DNA of 64,000 nucleotides from Achromobacter ruhlandii (GCF_902859695.1 NZ_CADIJL010000009.1:124001-188000); one strand, 5' to 3'. Positions 43,678 to 54,064 are shown, counted from the first letter of the stretch. Numbers and translations are program-made. The notes: a model not told the origin generated them from the letters alone.

Positions 43678-44892
43678 TCAGGCCCCGGCCGCCAGGTCGG
43701 CCGCCTCCTCCCGGGCCGCCTGCGGGCGGCCCGGCGCGCGTCCGCTCCAGGCCATTTCAACGCGGTCGCGTCCCAGCTCCTTGGCCTTGTACAAGGCCAG
43801 GTCGGCGCGGGCCAGGATGCCATCGGCGGTATCGCCCGGCTGGAAGGTGGCCACGCCGCCGCTGGCGGTCATGCGCAATTCCTGTCCCTGCAGATACATC
43901 GGCGAATCGCGCAGGGCATCGCATACCCGCTGCGCCTGCACCAGCGCGCGGGCGGCGTCACAGTCGTACATCAGCAGCACGAACTCCTCGCCGCCCAGGC
44001 GGCCAAAGCGGTCGCTGGCGCGCACGGCCTTGGGCACCACCTGCGCGAAGTGGCGCAGCGCCATGTCGCCGGTGGCGTGGCCGTGGCGGTCGTTGATCGA
44101 CTTGAAATGGTCGATGTCCAGCACCAGCACCGCCAGCCGGCCCTGGCTACGCGCGCAGCGTCGCAGTTCGTGCTCCAGCTCGTCCAGGATGCTGCGGCGC
44201 GAATGGGCGCCTGTCAGGCTGTCGAAGGTCAGCGCGGCCTGCATCTGTTCGGACAGGGATGTCTGGATCAACAGCAGCAGCGCCAGGAACAGGGCCGGCA
44301 CCGTCACCGAGCCACAGACGATGAAGAACAGGCCCCACGGCGCCGGGTCCAGCAACGACGAAGTCTGCACCCAGCCGCCGCCGTAGACCCCGACCCGCAA
44401 CAGGTGCAGCGCGATCAGGCTGAACAGCGACAGCAGCACATAGAGCATTACCCCCGGCGTCTGGATGCGCTTGCGCTCGCGATACGCCACGGCGGCGGTG
44501 GCCGCCATCAGCACGGCCGTGTAGGCGGAGAACAGCGTCATGCGGCCGACCAGGTTGTCAACGCCGTACAGCATCAGCGCCATGGCCGCAATGCCGATCA
44601 CGGTCAACGCGGCCGCGCGCACGGCGTGCGGCCGCAGGCCGAAGAACTGCCGCACGCCCACGTACACCGCGCTCACGGCGGCCAGCCAGGCAGCGTTGGA
44701 CACCATCACATAGGCGCCCGGCGGCATGATCTCGGACGAGGCATAGGCCAGCAGCGACAACACCGCCAGCGCGTTGGCCGCGGTGAACGCCTGGATGCCC
44801 GGCACGCCGCCGCGCGCGTGAAACGGCAGCAGCAAGGGCAGCGCCAGGGCCGTCGCCAGGCCCCACACCAGAAAGAATAATGAAGTCGTCAT
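43678..44892 (-). CDS. Membrane-bound diguanylate cyclase
   Basis: 404 residues. Six to seven hydrophobic segments fill residues 1-~215, then a GGDEF domain: FDSLTGAHSRRSI, LDIDHFKSINDRHGHATGD, and active site RLGGEEF near residue 300. The inhibitory I-site RASD lies exactly five residues before GGEEF, so product feedback is expected. Makes c-di-GMP from two GTP at the inner membrane. Convergent with the peptidase (2-base gap) and divergent from pgaABCD, whose synthase needs c-di-GMP in E. coli; a dedicated cyclase is a reasonable inference. Confidence 0.93.
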   Translation of the reverse strand: MTTSLFFLVWGLATALALPLLLPFHARGGVPGIQAFTAANALAVLSLLAYASSEIMPPGAYVMVSNAAWLAAVSAVYVGVRQFFGLRPHAVRAAALTVIGIAAMALMLYGVDNLVGRMTLFSAYTAVLMAATAAVAYRERKRIQTPGVMLYVLLSLFSLIALHLLRVGVYGGGWVQTSSLLDPAPWGLFFIVCGSVTVPALFLALLLLIQTSLSEQMQAALTFDSLTGAHSRRSILDELEHELRRCARSQGRLAVLVLDIDHFKSINDRHGHATGDMALRHFAQVVPKAVRASDRFGRLGGEEFVLLMYDCDAARALVQAQRVCDALRDSPMYLQGQELRMTASGGVATFQPGDTADGILARADLALYKAKELGRDRVEMAWSGRAPGRPQAAREEAADLAAGA

Positions 44893-45156
44893 GTTGTTGC
44901 CGGCTCGCGCCCTCGTGGGGCCGTCGCCGTCGCGTGGAACATCTGTTGCACCGGATGCAGAGTCGGGGACACGTTACAGACCTGCACTTTTGACGTTTTT
45001 TGTTACCTGCATGGCGGACTCGCCGGCCATTTCCGTCGCGCGCAAAACGTTCCGAACCGGGGCATCCCCAATACCGGCCATATCGCCACGACGGTTGTGC
45101 GATATGCAACAAAGAATACGCCAAGCCCCGGGCGCATAACCCTTCCTTTGCACTAA

Positions 45157-45187
45157 TTGACAGTTGGATGCGCCAAAAACCCATAAA
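45157..45187 (+). promoter_or_regulatory. Probable pgaA promoter
   Basis: A perfect -35 hexamer TTGACA (45157-45162), then 19 bases, then CATAAA (45182-45187) as a weak -10. The spacing is slightly long. Transcription from here would give a leader of about 245 bases before pgaA. Confidence 0.45.
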
Positions 45188-45224
45188 GTTCGGCCTGTTG
45201 CCGGCGCCGCCAGAAGCGCCGCAA

Positions 45225-45277
45225 CCACGCCCCACGGGCGTGGCGCGTACTAGCCATGCACTCCCTCGTGCGAGTGC
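45225..45277 (+). promoter_or_regulatory. Hairpins in the pgaA leader
   Basis: CCACGCCC-CAC-GGGCGTGG (45225-45243) is a perfect 8-bp stem. GCACTC-cctcgtgc-GAGTGC (45258-45277) is a second stem of 6 bp. Both fall in the predicted 5' leader of pgaA. Whether they regulate expression is unknown. Confidence 0.45.
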
Positions 45278-45438
45278 GAAGGTCCCCGCAGCGGGCGCCG
45301 CGCAGTCACTACCCAACGCTCTCCCCTTCGCCGCCGGCGCGTTCACACGCCCGCGCAGCGCCTTCGGCAACGCGACGCCCACGCGTCCGGCCGGCGGAGC
45401 CATGAGCGCCCTCGTTGCAACTGCGGAAGTTCTTACAG

Positions 45439-47961
45439 ATGCTGAAAAGAAAAACGCCCTCCAGGGGCATGGCGCAGCGCCCTCTGACGCACGCCTTCTC
45501 GGGAGCCCCGCGACGGCGGGCAGCTGGCGCCAGACTGCAGGCGCTGACGGCCTGCGCCCTGCTTGCCCCGGCGCTGGCGCTGGCCGCCCCGGGCGCCGAC
45601 TACGACGCGCTGATCGCCCGCGCCCGCGCCGGCGACTACGAACCGGCCCTGGCCATGCTGCGCCAGCAAGGGCCGGCGGCCGGCCGCCAGGCGGTGTACG
45701 ACCACATCGTCATCGCCGGCTGGGCCGGCCGGCCCGCCGAAGCCGTGGCCGCGTACGAAACCCTGCCGGCGGCCAGCGCCCCGCGCGCCGACATCCAGCT
45801 GGCCGTGGCGCGCGCCTACCGCGACCTGCGCCGCTGGCCCGAAGCGCTGGCGGCGTATCGCGCCGGCCTGCGCCGCCATCCGGGCCAATCCGCGTTCGCG
45901 GCCGGCGAAATCATGACGCTTGCCGACGCCGGCCAGACCGAAGCCGCCCGGCGCGCCGGCCAGGACTGGGTGGCGCGCGCGCCGCGCAACGTCGACGCGC
46001 GCCTGGCCCTGGGCTATGTCCACGCGCGCCTGGGCCAGCCCTACGAGGCGCTGCACCAGGCCGACAAGGCGCTCGCCATCGCGCCGGGCACGCCCTACGT
46101 GCTACGCGAGTACATCGACGCGCTAGGCCGCGCCCGCCTGGCGCAGCCCGCGCTGGAACTGGCGCGGCAGCACCCGGACCTGTTCGACGCCAGGCAACTG
46201 CGGCGCCTGGAAGGCGACGCCCTGGCCCAGCAGGTGCGCCTGGCGTCCATGCCCACGCGCGGCGAGGCCGAGCGCTTTGTCATCGCCGACCGCGCGCTGG
46301 CGCGCTACGACGAACTGATCCCCGCCTGGCAGGCCCTGGGGGATGCGGCCCGCGACGACGCGCGGCGCGCCCGCATCGACCGCCTGCACGCGCTGCACGC
46401 GCGGGCGCGCATGACCGACGTGGTACGGGAGTACGAAGCGCTGCGGGCCGAAGGCGTGGCCGTGCCGCGCTACGCACTCAACGACGTGGCCTCGGCCTAC
46501 CTCTACCTGCGCCAGCCCGAAAAGGCGCGCGACCTCTATCGCCAGGTCGGCGCGGATGACGCCTTCCGCAATGATGACGCGCAGGACCGCCTCAGCACCG
46601 AAACTGGCCTGTACTACGCGCTGGCCGAGGCCGAGCAATTCGACCAGACCGGCGCCGTCACCGACGCCATCGGCTCGGGCTACGCGCCCTGGCTGTATTA
46701 CAAGGGCCAGGCCACCCGCAATCCCAACGACCTCAAGCTGGAAAGCGAGCAGACCGTGGCCGCGGCGCGCCTGCAGGCCGACGACACCGTGGCCGCCGAG
46801 CAGCGGCTGGCCGGCATGGTCGCCAACGCGCCCAACAACTCCACCCTGCGCGCCGACTTGGCGTCCGTATACCGGCGGCGCGACCAGCCGCGCGCTTCCG
46901 AACGCGAGCTGAAGCTGGCCGAAACGCTGGCGCCGCGCGCGCTGTCGGTGGAAAACGGCCAGGGCTTCACCGCCCTGGACCTGCAGGAATGGCGCCAGGC
47001 CGAGGCCCTGTCCGCCGACACCCTGGAACGCGCCCCCGAGAACCTGACCAGCCGCCGCCTGGCGCGCGAATGGGAAGTCCACAACAAGGCCGAGCTGCGC
47101 ATCAGCGGCTACCGCGGCCTGGCCTCGGACAGCCCGGTCAACGGCAATGGCGACTTCGGCATCGACGCGGTGCTGTATTCCCCGCCCATCGACTACAACT
47201 GGCGCGCCTTCGGCGGCGGCGGCTACGCCACCGGCGACTTCGAGGAAGGACGCGGCAACTACCGCTGGCTGCGCACCGGCGTCGAATGGCGCGGCCGCGA
47301 CCTGACGGTCGAAGGCGAAGTCTCGACCCACAGCTACGGCCACGGCGTCAAACCGGGCCTGCGCCTGTCGGCCGCCTATGACATCGACGATCACTGGCAG
47401 GTGGGCGGCTCGGGCGAGCTGCTGTCGCGCGAGACCCCGCTGCGGGCCTTGACCAACGACATCACCGCCAACCGCCTGACCGGCTTCGTGCGCTGGCGCG
47501 CCAACGAGCGGCGCGAATGGACCCTGTCGCTGTCGCCGTCGCGCTTTTCCGACGGCAACCAGCGCTGGGAACTGGGGCTGGACGGGCGCGAGCGCGTCTA
47601 CACCGCGCCGCACCTGAAGGCCGATCTGACGCTGGACCTGTCGACCCAGCGCAACAGCCGCGACGGCGCGCCCTACTACAACCCGCGCTCGGACCTGATG
47701 GCGCTGCCCGGCGCGCGCCTGACCCACACGCTGTACCGCCGCTACGAAACCGCCTGGGAACAGATCGGCACCGTCGGCGCCGGCAGCTACACCCAGCAGG
47801 GCTACGGCACCGGCGGCGTCATCGCCCTGGGCTATGGCCAGCGCTACCGCGCCAACGACGTGCTGGACATGGGCGCGATGGTCACCGGCATCAGCCGCCC
47901 GTACGACGGCCAGCGCGAGCGCGAACTGCGCATCGTGTTCGACCTTGCCTACCGCTTCTGA
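45439..47961 (+). CDS. pgaA: Poly-beta-1,6-N-acetylglucosamine export porin PgaA
   Basis: 840 residues from the ATG at 45439, chosen for the GGAAG element ten bases upstream; ATG 45469 is the alternative and a TTG at 45415 is less likely. Signal-like segment ALTACALLAPALALAAPGAD near residues 37-55. TPR superhelix (residues ~60-540; LARAYRDLRRWPEALAAYRAGLRRHPG is one repeat) and a C-terminal 16-strand barrel ending in ELRIVFDLAYRF, with a terminal aromatic. Secretes partially deacetylated PNAG through the outer membrane. First gene of pgaABCD. Confidence 0.94.
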   Translation: MLKRKTPSRGMAQRPLTHAFSGAPRRRAAGARLQALTACALLAPALALAAPGADYDALIARARAGDYEPALAMLRQQGPAAGRQAVYDHIVIAGWAGRPAEAVAAYETLPAASAPRADIQLAVARAYRDLRRWPEALAAYRAGLRRHPGQSAFAAGEIMTLADAGQTEAARRAGQDWVARAPRNVDARLALGYVHARLGQPYEALHQADKALAIAPGTPYVLREYIDALGRARLAQPALELARQHPDLFDARQLRRLEGDALAQQVRLASMPTRGEAERFVIADRALARYDELIPAWQALGDAARDDARRARIDRLHALHARARMTDVVREYEALRAEGVAVPRYALNDVASAYLYLRQPEKARDLYRQVGADDAFRNDDAQDRLSTETGLYYALAEAEQFDQTGAVTDAIGSGYAPWLYYKGQATRNPNDLKLESEQTVAAARLQADDTVAAEQRLAGMVANAPNNSTLRADLASVYRRRDQPRASERELKLAETLAPRALSVENGQGFTALDLQEWRQAEALSADTLERAPENLTSRRLAREWEVHNKAELRISGYRGLASDSPVNGNGDFGIDAVLYSPPIDYNWRAFGGGGYATGDFEEGRGNYRWLRTGVEWRGRDLTVEGEVSTHSYGHGVKPGLRLSAAYDIDDHWQVGGSGELLSRETPLRALTNDITANRLTGFVRWRANERREWTLSLSPSRFSDGNQRWELGLDGRERVYTAPHLKADLTLDLSTQRNSRDGAPYYNPRSDLMALPGARLTHTLYRRYETAWEQIGTVGAGSYTQQGYGTGGVIALGYGQRYRANDVLDMGAMVTGISRPYDGQRERELRIVFDLAYRF

Positions 47962-47968
47962 GACCGCC

Positions 47969-50002
47969 ATGTTGCTCAAGCTACCCACCCGACTCCTGCT
48001 GGCGGCCCTGCTGCTGCTGGCCATCCTGGCGCTGACCGCCTGCGCCAAGGACATCCCGGTCTACACGCCGCCGTCCGAACGGCCCGTGGCGGCCGCCGAA
48101 AAACCCTGGGTGCCCGGGAATTTCCTGGCCCTGGCGTACCACGACGTCGAAGACGACGACCCTGACCAGGGCTTTCTCAGCGTGCGCACCGATCGCCTCG
48201 TCGACCAGCTGGCCTGGCTGCGCGAGAACGGCTACCAGGCCGTTTCGGTCGACCAGATCCTGGCCGCGCGCCAGGGCGGCAAGCCGCTGCCCGAGCGCGC
48301 CGTGCTGCTGTCGTTCGATGACGGCTACCGCAGCTTCTACACCCGCGTGCTGCCGATCCTGAAGGCCTACCGCTGGCCGGCGTTGCTGGCGCCGGTGGGC
48401 ACCTGGATGGACACCCCGGCCGACAAGCGCGTCGACTTCGGCGGCAGCCCCGAGCCGCGCCAGCGCTTCCTGAACTGGGACGAAGTGCGCGCCATCTCGC
48501 AATCCGGGCTGGTCGAGATCGCCGCCCACACCGACGCCTCGCACTACGGCGCGCTGGCCAACCCGCAGGGCAACACCGAGCCGGCCGCCGCGATCCGCGC
48601 CTACGACGCCAAGACCGGCCGCTATGAGACCGAGGCGCAATTCGAGGCCCGCATGGGCGGCGACGTGCGCGCCATCAGCCGCAAGATCGAACAGGTCACC
48701 GGCAAAAAGCCGCGCGTCTGGGTCTGGCCCTACGGCGCCGAGGGCGGCAGCACGCTGCGCATCGCCGCGGAAAACGGCTACCAGCTGGCGCTGACGCTGG
48801 AAGACGGCCCCGGCCGCCTCGGCCGCCTGATGTCCACGCCGCGCCTGCTGCTGGCCAGCGACCCGGCGCTCAGGCCGTTCGCCAACAGCGTGGTGGGCAT
48901 GGAGGCCACGCCCTTCATGCGCGTGGCCCACGTCGACCTGGACTACGTCTACGACCCGGATCCGGCGCAGACCGACCGCAACCTGGGCGAGCTGGTGCAA
49001 CGCATCCTGGACATGCAGATCAACACCGTGTTCCTGCAGGCGTATTCCGACCCCACCGGCGACGGCCTGGTGCGCTCGGTGTACTTCCCCAACCGCTGGC
49101 TGCCGGTGCGCGCCGACCTGTTCAACCGCGCCGCCTGGCAGCTGCACAACCGCGCCAACGTCATGGTGTACGCCTGGATGCCGGTGCTGGCCTATGACCT
49201 GGACGCCTCGATCCCGCGCGTCACGCGCTGGCAGCCCGGCCAGGCCGAGGCGCGGCCCGATCCGGACCAGTACCGCCGCCTGTCGCCGTTCGACGCCACC
49301 GCGCGCGCCCGCATCGGCGACCTGTACGAGGACCTGGCGCGCCACGCCATCTTCGACGGCATCCTGTTCCACGACGACGCCGTGCTGTCCGACTTCGAGG
49401 ACGCCAGCCCCGGCGCGCTGGCGGCCTACCGCGCCGCCGGCCTGCCCGGCGACATCGGCCAGCTGCGCGCCGACCCGGAGACGCTGCAACGCTGGACGCG
49501 CTTCAAGAGCCGCGCCCTGGTCGACTTCACCGCCGAGCTGACCGACCGCGTGCGCGCCGTGCGCGGCCCGCAGATCAAGACCGCCCGCAACATCTTCGCC
49601 ATGCCGATCCTGGAGCCGCAATCGGAGACCTGGTTCGCGCAGAACCTGGACGACTTCCTGGGCGCCTACGACTGGACCGCGCCCATGGCCATGCCGCTGA
49701 TGGAGAACGTGCCCAAAGGCCAGGAAAACGCCTGGCTCGACAGGCTGGTCGACGCCGTGGCGCGGCGCCCCGGCGCGCTCGACCGGACCGTGTTCGAGCT
49801 GCAGGCGCGCGACTGGCGCAGCGGCCCCGGCCGTCCCGAGGCCACGCCCGTCGACACCGCGGTATTGGCCGGCTGGATGCAACGCCTGCAACTGCGCGGC
49901 GCGCGCAGCTTCGGCTACTACCCCGACGATTTCTCGCAAGACCAGCCCCGGTTGCAAGGCATCCGGCCCGCCATCTCCGAAGCCTGGTATCCCCTCCGAT
50001 GA
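47969..50002 (+). CDS. pgaB: Poly-GlcNAc N-deacetylase PgaB
   Basis: 677 residues. Lipoprotein signal with lipobox LTAC (Cys near 25). Polysaccharide deacetylase domain (~50-300): [11 protein letters not shown] near 115 gives the metal-binding DD pair, and IAAHTDASH near 187 the His pair. C-terminal (~315-677) glycoside-hydrolase-like domain ([25 protein letters not shown]) that in Bordetella PgaB cleaves the deacetylated polymer. Starts 7 bases after pgaA and overlaps pgaC as ATGA. Periplasmic, outer-membrane anchored. Confidence 0.95.
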   Translation: MLLKLPTRLLLAALLLLAILALTACAKDIPVYTPPSERPVAAAEKPWVPGNFLALAYHDVEDDDPDQGFLSVRTDRLVDQLAWLRENGYQAVSVDQILAARQGGKPLPERAVLLSFDDGYRSFYTRVLPILKAYRWPALLAPVGTWMDTPADKRVDFGGSPEPRQRFLNWDEVRAISQSGLVEIAAHTDASHYGALANPQGNTEPAAAIRAYDAKTGRYETEAQFEARMGGDVRAISRKIEQVTGKKPRVWVWPYGAEGGSTLRIAAENGYQLALTLEDGPGRLGRLMSTPRLLLASDPALRPFANSVVGMEATPFMRVAHVDLDYVYDPDPAQTDRNLGELVQRILDMQINTVFLQAYSDPTGDGLVRSVYFPNRWLPVRADLFNRAAWQLHNRANVMVYAWMPVLAYDLDASIPRVTRWQPGQAEARPDPDQYRRLSPFDATARARIGDLYEDLARHAIFDGILFHDDAVLSDFEDASPGALAAYRAAGLPGDIGQLRADPETLQRWTRFKSRALVDFTAELTDRVRAVRGPQIKTARNIFAMPILEPQSETWFAQNLDDFLGAYDWTAPMAMPLMENVPKGQENAWLDRLVDAVARRPGALDRTVFELQARDWRSGPGRPEATPVDTAVLAGWMQRLQLRGARSFGYYPDDFSQDQPRLQGIRPAISEAWYPLR

Positions 50003-51336
50003 TCGACCGTCTGATTGCCCTGATTATCCTGCTGGCGGTGCTGGGCGCGCCGTTCGGCTTCACCATGATGCTGACCGGCCAGGCGCTGCTGGGCTTCGTC
50101 TTCTTCTACCCGCTGTTCATGTCCGGCATGTGGATGGCCGGCGGCCTGTACTTCTGGTGGCATTGGGAACGGCGCTGGCAATGGGGCCCCGGATCGGCGC
50201 CGCCGGCGCTGGCCGGCGATCCGCTGGTGTCGATCCTGGTGCCCTGCTACAACGAGGCCGACAACGGCGAAGAGACCCTGCTGGCGGCGCTCAACCAGCG
50301 CTATCCGAACATCGAGGTCATCGCCATCAACGACGGCTCCAGCGACGCCACCGGGCCGATGCTGGACCGCCTGGCCGAACAGCATCCGCGCCTGCGCGTG
50401 GTGCACCTGGCGCAGAACCAGGGCAAGGCCATGGCGCTGCGCATGGGCGCGCTGGCCGCGCGCAGCGAATACCTGGTCTGCATCGACGGCGACGCGGTGC
50501 TCGATCCGGACGCCGCCGCCTACCTGGTGGCGCCGCTGATCGACAACCCGCGCGTGGGCGCGGTCACCGGCAACCCGCGCATCCGCACCCGCTCGACCCT
50601 GATCGGCCGCGTCCAGGTGGGCGAGTTCTCCTCCATCATCGGCCTGATCAAGCGCACCCAGCGCATCTACGGCCAGGTCTTCACCGTCTCTGGCGTGGTG
50701 GCCGCTTTCCGGCGCGCCGCGCTCGACCGGGTCGGTTACTGGAGCCTGGACATGATCACCGAAGACATCGACATCAGCTGGAAGCTGCAGCGCGACCACT
50801 GGTCGATCTTCTACGAACCGCGCGGCCTGTGCTGGATCCTAATGCCCGAGACGCTGCGCGGCATCTGGAAGCAGCGCCTGCGCTGGGCCCAGGGCGGCGC
50901 CGAAGTATTCCTGAAGAACCTGCGCTCGATCTGGAACTGGCGCCACCGCCGCCTGTGGCCGCTGATGCTGGAGTTCTGCCTGTCGACCGCCTGGGCCTTC
51001 GCCTTCGGCGTCTCGGTGCTGCTGTGGCTCATCAGCCAGGTCGTGACGCTGCCCAACAACATGCACATCGCCAGCCTGATGCCGCCCGCCTTCACCGGCA
51101 TGATGCTGGCGGTGGTGTGCCTGCTGCAGTTCGCCATCAGCATCCTGATCGACCGCCGCTACGAGCCGGGCCTGTGGCGCGCGCTCTACTGGGTCATCTG
51201 GTATCCGCTGGCCTACTGGATGGTGAGCCTGCTCACCACCCTGGTCAGTTTCCCCAAAGTCATGCTGCGCAAGCAGGCCGAGCGCGCGCGCTGGACCAGC
51301 CCCGACCGCGGCATCAAATCACCGGACGCATCATGA
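49999..51336 (+). CDS. pgaC: Poly-GlcNAc synthase PgaC
   Basis: 445 residues, family 2 glycosyltransferase. Two N-terminal helices (~5-25, ~33-50), catalytic motifs [13 protein letters not shown] near 75, [10 protein letters not shown] near 112, [13 protein letters not shown] near 160, [11 protein letters not shown] near 253 and [12 protein letters not shown] near 291 (QxxRW), then C-terminal helices. Polymerises UDP-GlcNAc and extrudes the chain through the inner membrane with PgaD; activated by c-di-GMP in E. coli. Overlaps pgaD as ATGA. Confidence 0.96.
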   Translation: MIDRLIALIILLAVLGAPFGFTMMLTGQALLGFVFFYPLFMSGMWMAGGLYFWWHWERRWQWGPGSAPPALAGDPLVSILVPCYNEADNGEETLLAALNQRYPNIEVIAINDGSSDATGPMLDRLAEQHPRLRVVHLAQNQGKAMALRMGALAARSEYLVCIDGDAVLDPDAAAYLVAPLIDNPRVGAVTGNPRIRTRSTLIGRVQVGEFSSIIGLIKRTQRIYGQVFTVSGVVAAFRRAALDRVGYWSLDMITEDIDISWKLQRDHWSIFYEPRGLCWILMPETLRGIWKQRLRWAQGGAEVFLKNLRSIWNWRHRRLWPLMLEFCLSTAWAFAFGVSVLLWLISQVVTLPNNMHIASLMPPAFTGMMLAVVCLLQFAISILIDRRYEPGLWRALYWVIWYPLAYWMVSLLTTLVSFPKVMLRKQAERARWTSPDRGIKSPDAS

Positions 51337-51779
51337 TCATCACGACCAAACGCTCGCGCGCGGGCTATCTGTTCGACCTGCTGCTGACCGCGGTCGGCTG
51401 GTTCGCCTTCGTCTACCTGTTCGGCGCCGGCATCGTCGCCATCCTGCGCGGCGCGGCCAGCGGGCCGCAGGCGCCGCTCTGGCCGACCTTCCTGCCCACG
51501 CTGCAGACGCTCGGCAGCTACGCCGTGCTGGCGCTGCTGAATGCGGCGGTGCTGGTGTTGTGGGCGGCCTACAACCACCTGCGCTTCGGCGGCAAGGACC
51601 GGCGCCAGCCCATCGCGCCGCTGGACGATCACCGGCTGGCGCTGAGCTTCGCGGTCACGCCGCGCCAACTTGCCCAATTGCGCGCCGCGCGCGTCGCCAT
51701 CATCCATCACGGCGGCGACGGCGAGATCCAGGCCATCGAGGCCGCCCGTCCGCGCCTGGCCGCCGTGCCGGCGGCCTGA
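51333..51779 (+). CDS. pgaD: Poly-GlcNAc synthesis subunit PgaD
   Basis: 148 residues: two transmembrane segments (~12-40 and ~58-80) and a cytoplasmic basic tail. It stabilises PgaC and completes the c-di-GMP-responsive synthase complex in the described systems. PgaD proteins vary greatly; identity rests mainly on position after pgaC, size and two-helix topology. Confidence 0.88.
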   Translation: MIITTKRSRAGYLFDLLLTAVGWFAFVYLFGAGIVAILRGAASGPQAPLWPTFLPTLQTLGSYAVLALLNAAVLVLWAAYNHLRFGGKDRRQPIAPLDDHRLALSFAVTPRQLAQLRAARVAIIHHGGDGEIQAIEAARPRLAAVPAA

Positions 51780-51847
51780 GGGCGCATATCGACCAGACCC
51801 CGCAGGCGGCCGTCACGGGCCGTCACGCGGCGCCAGGCACCCCGCCT

Positions 51848-53095
51848 TCAGGCGCGCTTGCGCTCCACGTCCGGCAGCAGCACCGCCACGACGCCCAGCA
51901 GCGGCAGATAGGCGCACACCTGGTACACATAGCCGATGCTGGTGGCATCGGCCAGCTTGCCCAGCGCCGCCGCGCCCAGCCCGCCCATGCCGAAGGCAAA
52001 GCCGAAGAACAGGCCGGCGATCATGCCGACCTTGCCCGGCACCAGTTCCTGCGCGTACACCACGATGGCCGAAAACGCCGACGCCAGCACCACGCCGATG
52101 ATCACCACCAGCACGCCGGTCCAGAACAGGTTGGCGTGCGGCAGCAGCAGCGTGAACGGCGCCACGCCCAGGATCGACACCCAGATCACGATCTTGCGGC
52201 CGATGCGGTCGCCCACCGGCCCGCCCACCACCGTGCCCACCGCCACCGCGGCCAGGAACAGGAACAGGTAAAGCTGCGCCTCGCGCACCGACAGCGCGAA
52301 CTTGTCGATCAGGTAGAAGGTGAAATAGCTGTTCAGGCTGGCCAGGTAGAAGTACTTCGAGAACACCAGCAGGCCCAGCACGCCCAGCGCGCCCAGCACC
52401 TGGTTGCGCGTCAGGCCGTGGCCGCTGCCCTCGCGCCGGGCGCGCGGCTTCAGGCGCACGCGGTTGGCGCTGTACCAGCGGCCGATGCCGGTCAGCACCA
52501 CGATGCCGAACAGCGCCGCCAGCGAGAACCAGGCCACGCTGCGCTGGCCGTGCGGAATGATGAACAGCGCCGCCAGCAGCGGCCCCAGCGCCGAGCCGAC
52601 GTTGCCGCCCACCTGGAACAGCGACTGCGCCAGCCCGTGGCGCCCGCCCGAGGCCATGCGCGCCACCCGCGACGACTCGGGGTGGAACACCGACGAGCCC
52701 GTGCCCACCAGCACCGCCGCCACCAGCAGCCAGCCGAACGACGGCGCCACCGACAGCAACAACAGCCCCGCCAGCGTGAAGCCCATGCCCACCGGCAGCG
52801 AATACGGCTTGGGATTGCGGTCGGTGTAGAAGCCGATGAACGGCTGCAGCAGCGACGCGGCCAGCTGATACACCAGCGTGATCAGGCCGATCTGCGCGAA
52901 CGACAGGCTGAACGAATCCTTCAGCATCGGATAGATGGCCAACAGGATCGACTGGATCATGTCGTTCATCAGGTGCGCCACGCTGATCGCGCCCAATACC
53001 GCGAACGCAGTGGAGGGATCGGCAACGGCGGGCCGCGGCGCGGGCGGCGTGGCGTCGGGGGGCAACGCGGCGGCGGAGGTCTGGGGTGGGTTCAT
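51848..53095 (-). CDS. fsr: Fosmidomycin-resistance-type MFS efflux pump
   Basis: 415 residues, 12 helices. Hallmark N-terminus FAVLGAISVAHLMNDMIQSILLAIYPMLK, motif A-like PFIGFYTDRNPKPYSLPVG, and the GTGSSVFHPESSRVARMASGG block found in Fsr proteins. Antibiotic efflux is known for E. coli Fsr; physiological substrate here unknown. The ATG at 53095 is the only early one; the residues before helix 1 are Pro/Ala-rich. Divergent from an AraC regulator, which likely controls it. Confidence 0.92.
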   Translation of the reverse strand: MNPPQTSAAALPPDATPPAPRPAVADPSTAFAVLGAISVAHLMNDMIQSILLAIYPMLKDSFSLSFAQIGLITLVYQLAASLLQPFIGFYTDRNPKPYSLPVGMGFTLAGLLLLSVAPSFGWLLVAAVLVGTGSSVFHPESSRVARMASGGRHGLAQSLFQVGGNVGSALGPLLAALFIIPHGQRSVAWFSLAALFGIVVLTGIGRWYSANRVRLKPRARREGSGHGLTRNQVLGALGVLGLLVFSKYFYLASLNSYFTFYLIDKFALSVREAQLYLFLFLAAVAVGTVVGGPVGDRIGRKIVIWVSILGVAPFTLLLPHANLFWTGVLVVIIGVVLASAFSAIVVYAQELVPGKVGMIAGLFFGFAFGMGGLGAAALGKLADATSIGYVYQVCAYLPLLGVVAVLLPDVERKRA

Positions 53096-53180
53096 GGCGA
53101 AAGGCGATGTCGGATGACGAAAAGCCCGGCGCGGCGCCGGACCCTGCCAGTGTAGGAAGGACGCCTCGCACCCGGCTGAC

Positions 53181-53259
53181 AATTTTCGTCGGCAAAGTGA
53201 CAAAATAGCGGTATTCCTCCATGAATCCGGCCTCCTCCCTTTGTCGGAAGTGACAACAT
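53181..53259. promoter_or_regulatory. Paired operator-like sites between fsr and its AraC regulator
   Basis: TTCGTCGGCAAAGTGACAAAAT (near 53185-53205) and TTTGTCGGAAGTGACAACAT (53240-53259) are similar direct copies sharing GTCGG-AAGTGACAA, about 55 bases apart. The second is also an inverted repeat TTGTC-ggaagt-GACAA that ends on the regulator's start codon. Likely sites of the AraC-type protein. Confidence 0.5.
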
Positions 53260-54064
53260 GCCCACCCGCCCCGCGCGCCTCGATCCGGCCCGCAGCATCG
53301 ACGCCCAGGACTACCAGCACCGCCCTCGCGGGGTGACGGCGATGGCCAAGGAATTCCCCGCCGGCGCCCGCACCGGCGCCCATTCGCATCCGCGCGCCCA
53401 GCTCATCTACGCCATCGAGGGCGTGATGCGCGTCACCACGCCCAGCGGCTTCTGGGCGCTGCCGCCGTTGCGCGCGTTGTGGGTGCCGGCCGGCGTGCCG
53501 CACGGCGTCGACATGGTCGGCGCAGTCTCGATGCGCTCGCTCTACATCCAGGCCGACGCGGCGCGGGCGTATTGGCCGCAGTGCCAGGTAATCGAGGTCA
53601 GCGGCCTGTTGCGCGAGCTGATCCTGGCCCTGACCGCCGAGCCCATCGACTATCCGCTGGGCGGCCGCGCCGAACAGATCGCCGCGCTGATCCTGTCCGA
53701 ACTGACCGCCGCGCGCGTGGTGCCCATCCAGATTCCCTGGCCGCGCGACCGCCGCCTGCAGATCGTCTGCGAGGCGATCCTGGACCGGCCCGGCCTGCAA
53801 CGCGGCATCGAGGACTGGGGCAGCGAGGTCGGCGCCAGCGCGCGCACGCTGATCCGGCTGTTCCAGGCTGAACTGGGACTGAATTATCGGCAATGGGTGC
53901 AGCAGGTGCGCCTGGCCGACGCCGTCTGCCGCCTGTCGCTGGGCGAGCCGGTGGCGCGCATCGCCGCCGACCTGGGCTATCGCAGCGCCAGCGCCTTCAG
54001 CGCCATGTTCCATCGCGCCCTGGGCGCGCCGCCGCAACGCTATCTGCGGGCGCAGGCCGCATGA
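53258..54064 (+). CDS. AraC-family transcriptional regulator
   Basis: 268 residues. Cupin N-terminus (GARTGAHSHPRAQLIYAIEGVMRVTT...LWVPAGVPHGVDMVG) and C-terminal AraC HTH pair (GASARTLIRLFQAELGLNYRQWVQQVRL then AADLGYRSASAFSAMFHRALGAPPQRY). The group (NimR/YdeO-like repressors of efflux pumps) often regulates a divergent MFS pump; here that is the fsr gene. Confidence 0.92.
   Translation: MPTRPARLDPARSIDAQDYQHRPRGVTAMAKEFPAGARTGAHSHPRAQLIYAIEGVMRVTTPSGFWALPPLRALWVPAGVPHGVDMVGAVSMRSLYIQADAARAYWPQCQVIEVSGLLRELILALTAEPIDYPLGGRAEQIAALILSELTAARVVPIQIPWPRDRRLQIVCEAILDRPGLQRGIEDWGSEVGASARTLIRLFQAELGLNYRQWVQQVRLADAVCRLSLGEPVARIAADLGYRSASAFSAMFHRALGAPPQRYLRAQAA

Larger units (their letters stand above)
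44893..45438. other. 546-base divergent control region between cyclase gene and pgaA
   Basis: No supported gene lies here. The region holds a probable pgaA promoter (45157-45187), a long leader with hairpins (45195-45438), and the unassigned upstream region of the cyclase gene with a T-rich run (TTTTGACGTTTTTTGTTACC near 44988-45007). Short open frames are present but lack codon bias and ribosome sites. Confidence 0.6.

Noticed and set aside
44891..45438. Short open frames upstream of pgaA as small genes
   Set aside because: No ribosome sites, no coherent codon bias and no recognisable protein; they are better explained as leader and promoter sequence.
51805..51840. Short direct repeat GGCCGTCACG-GGCCGTCACG between pgaD and fsr as an attachment or terminator site
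   Set aside because: Only two 10-base copies with no hairpin or mobile gene nearby; chance is sufficient in GC-rich DNA.
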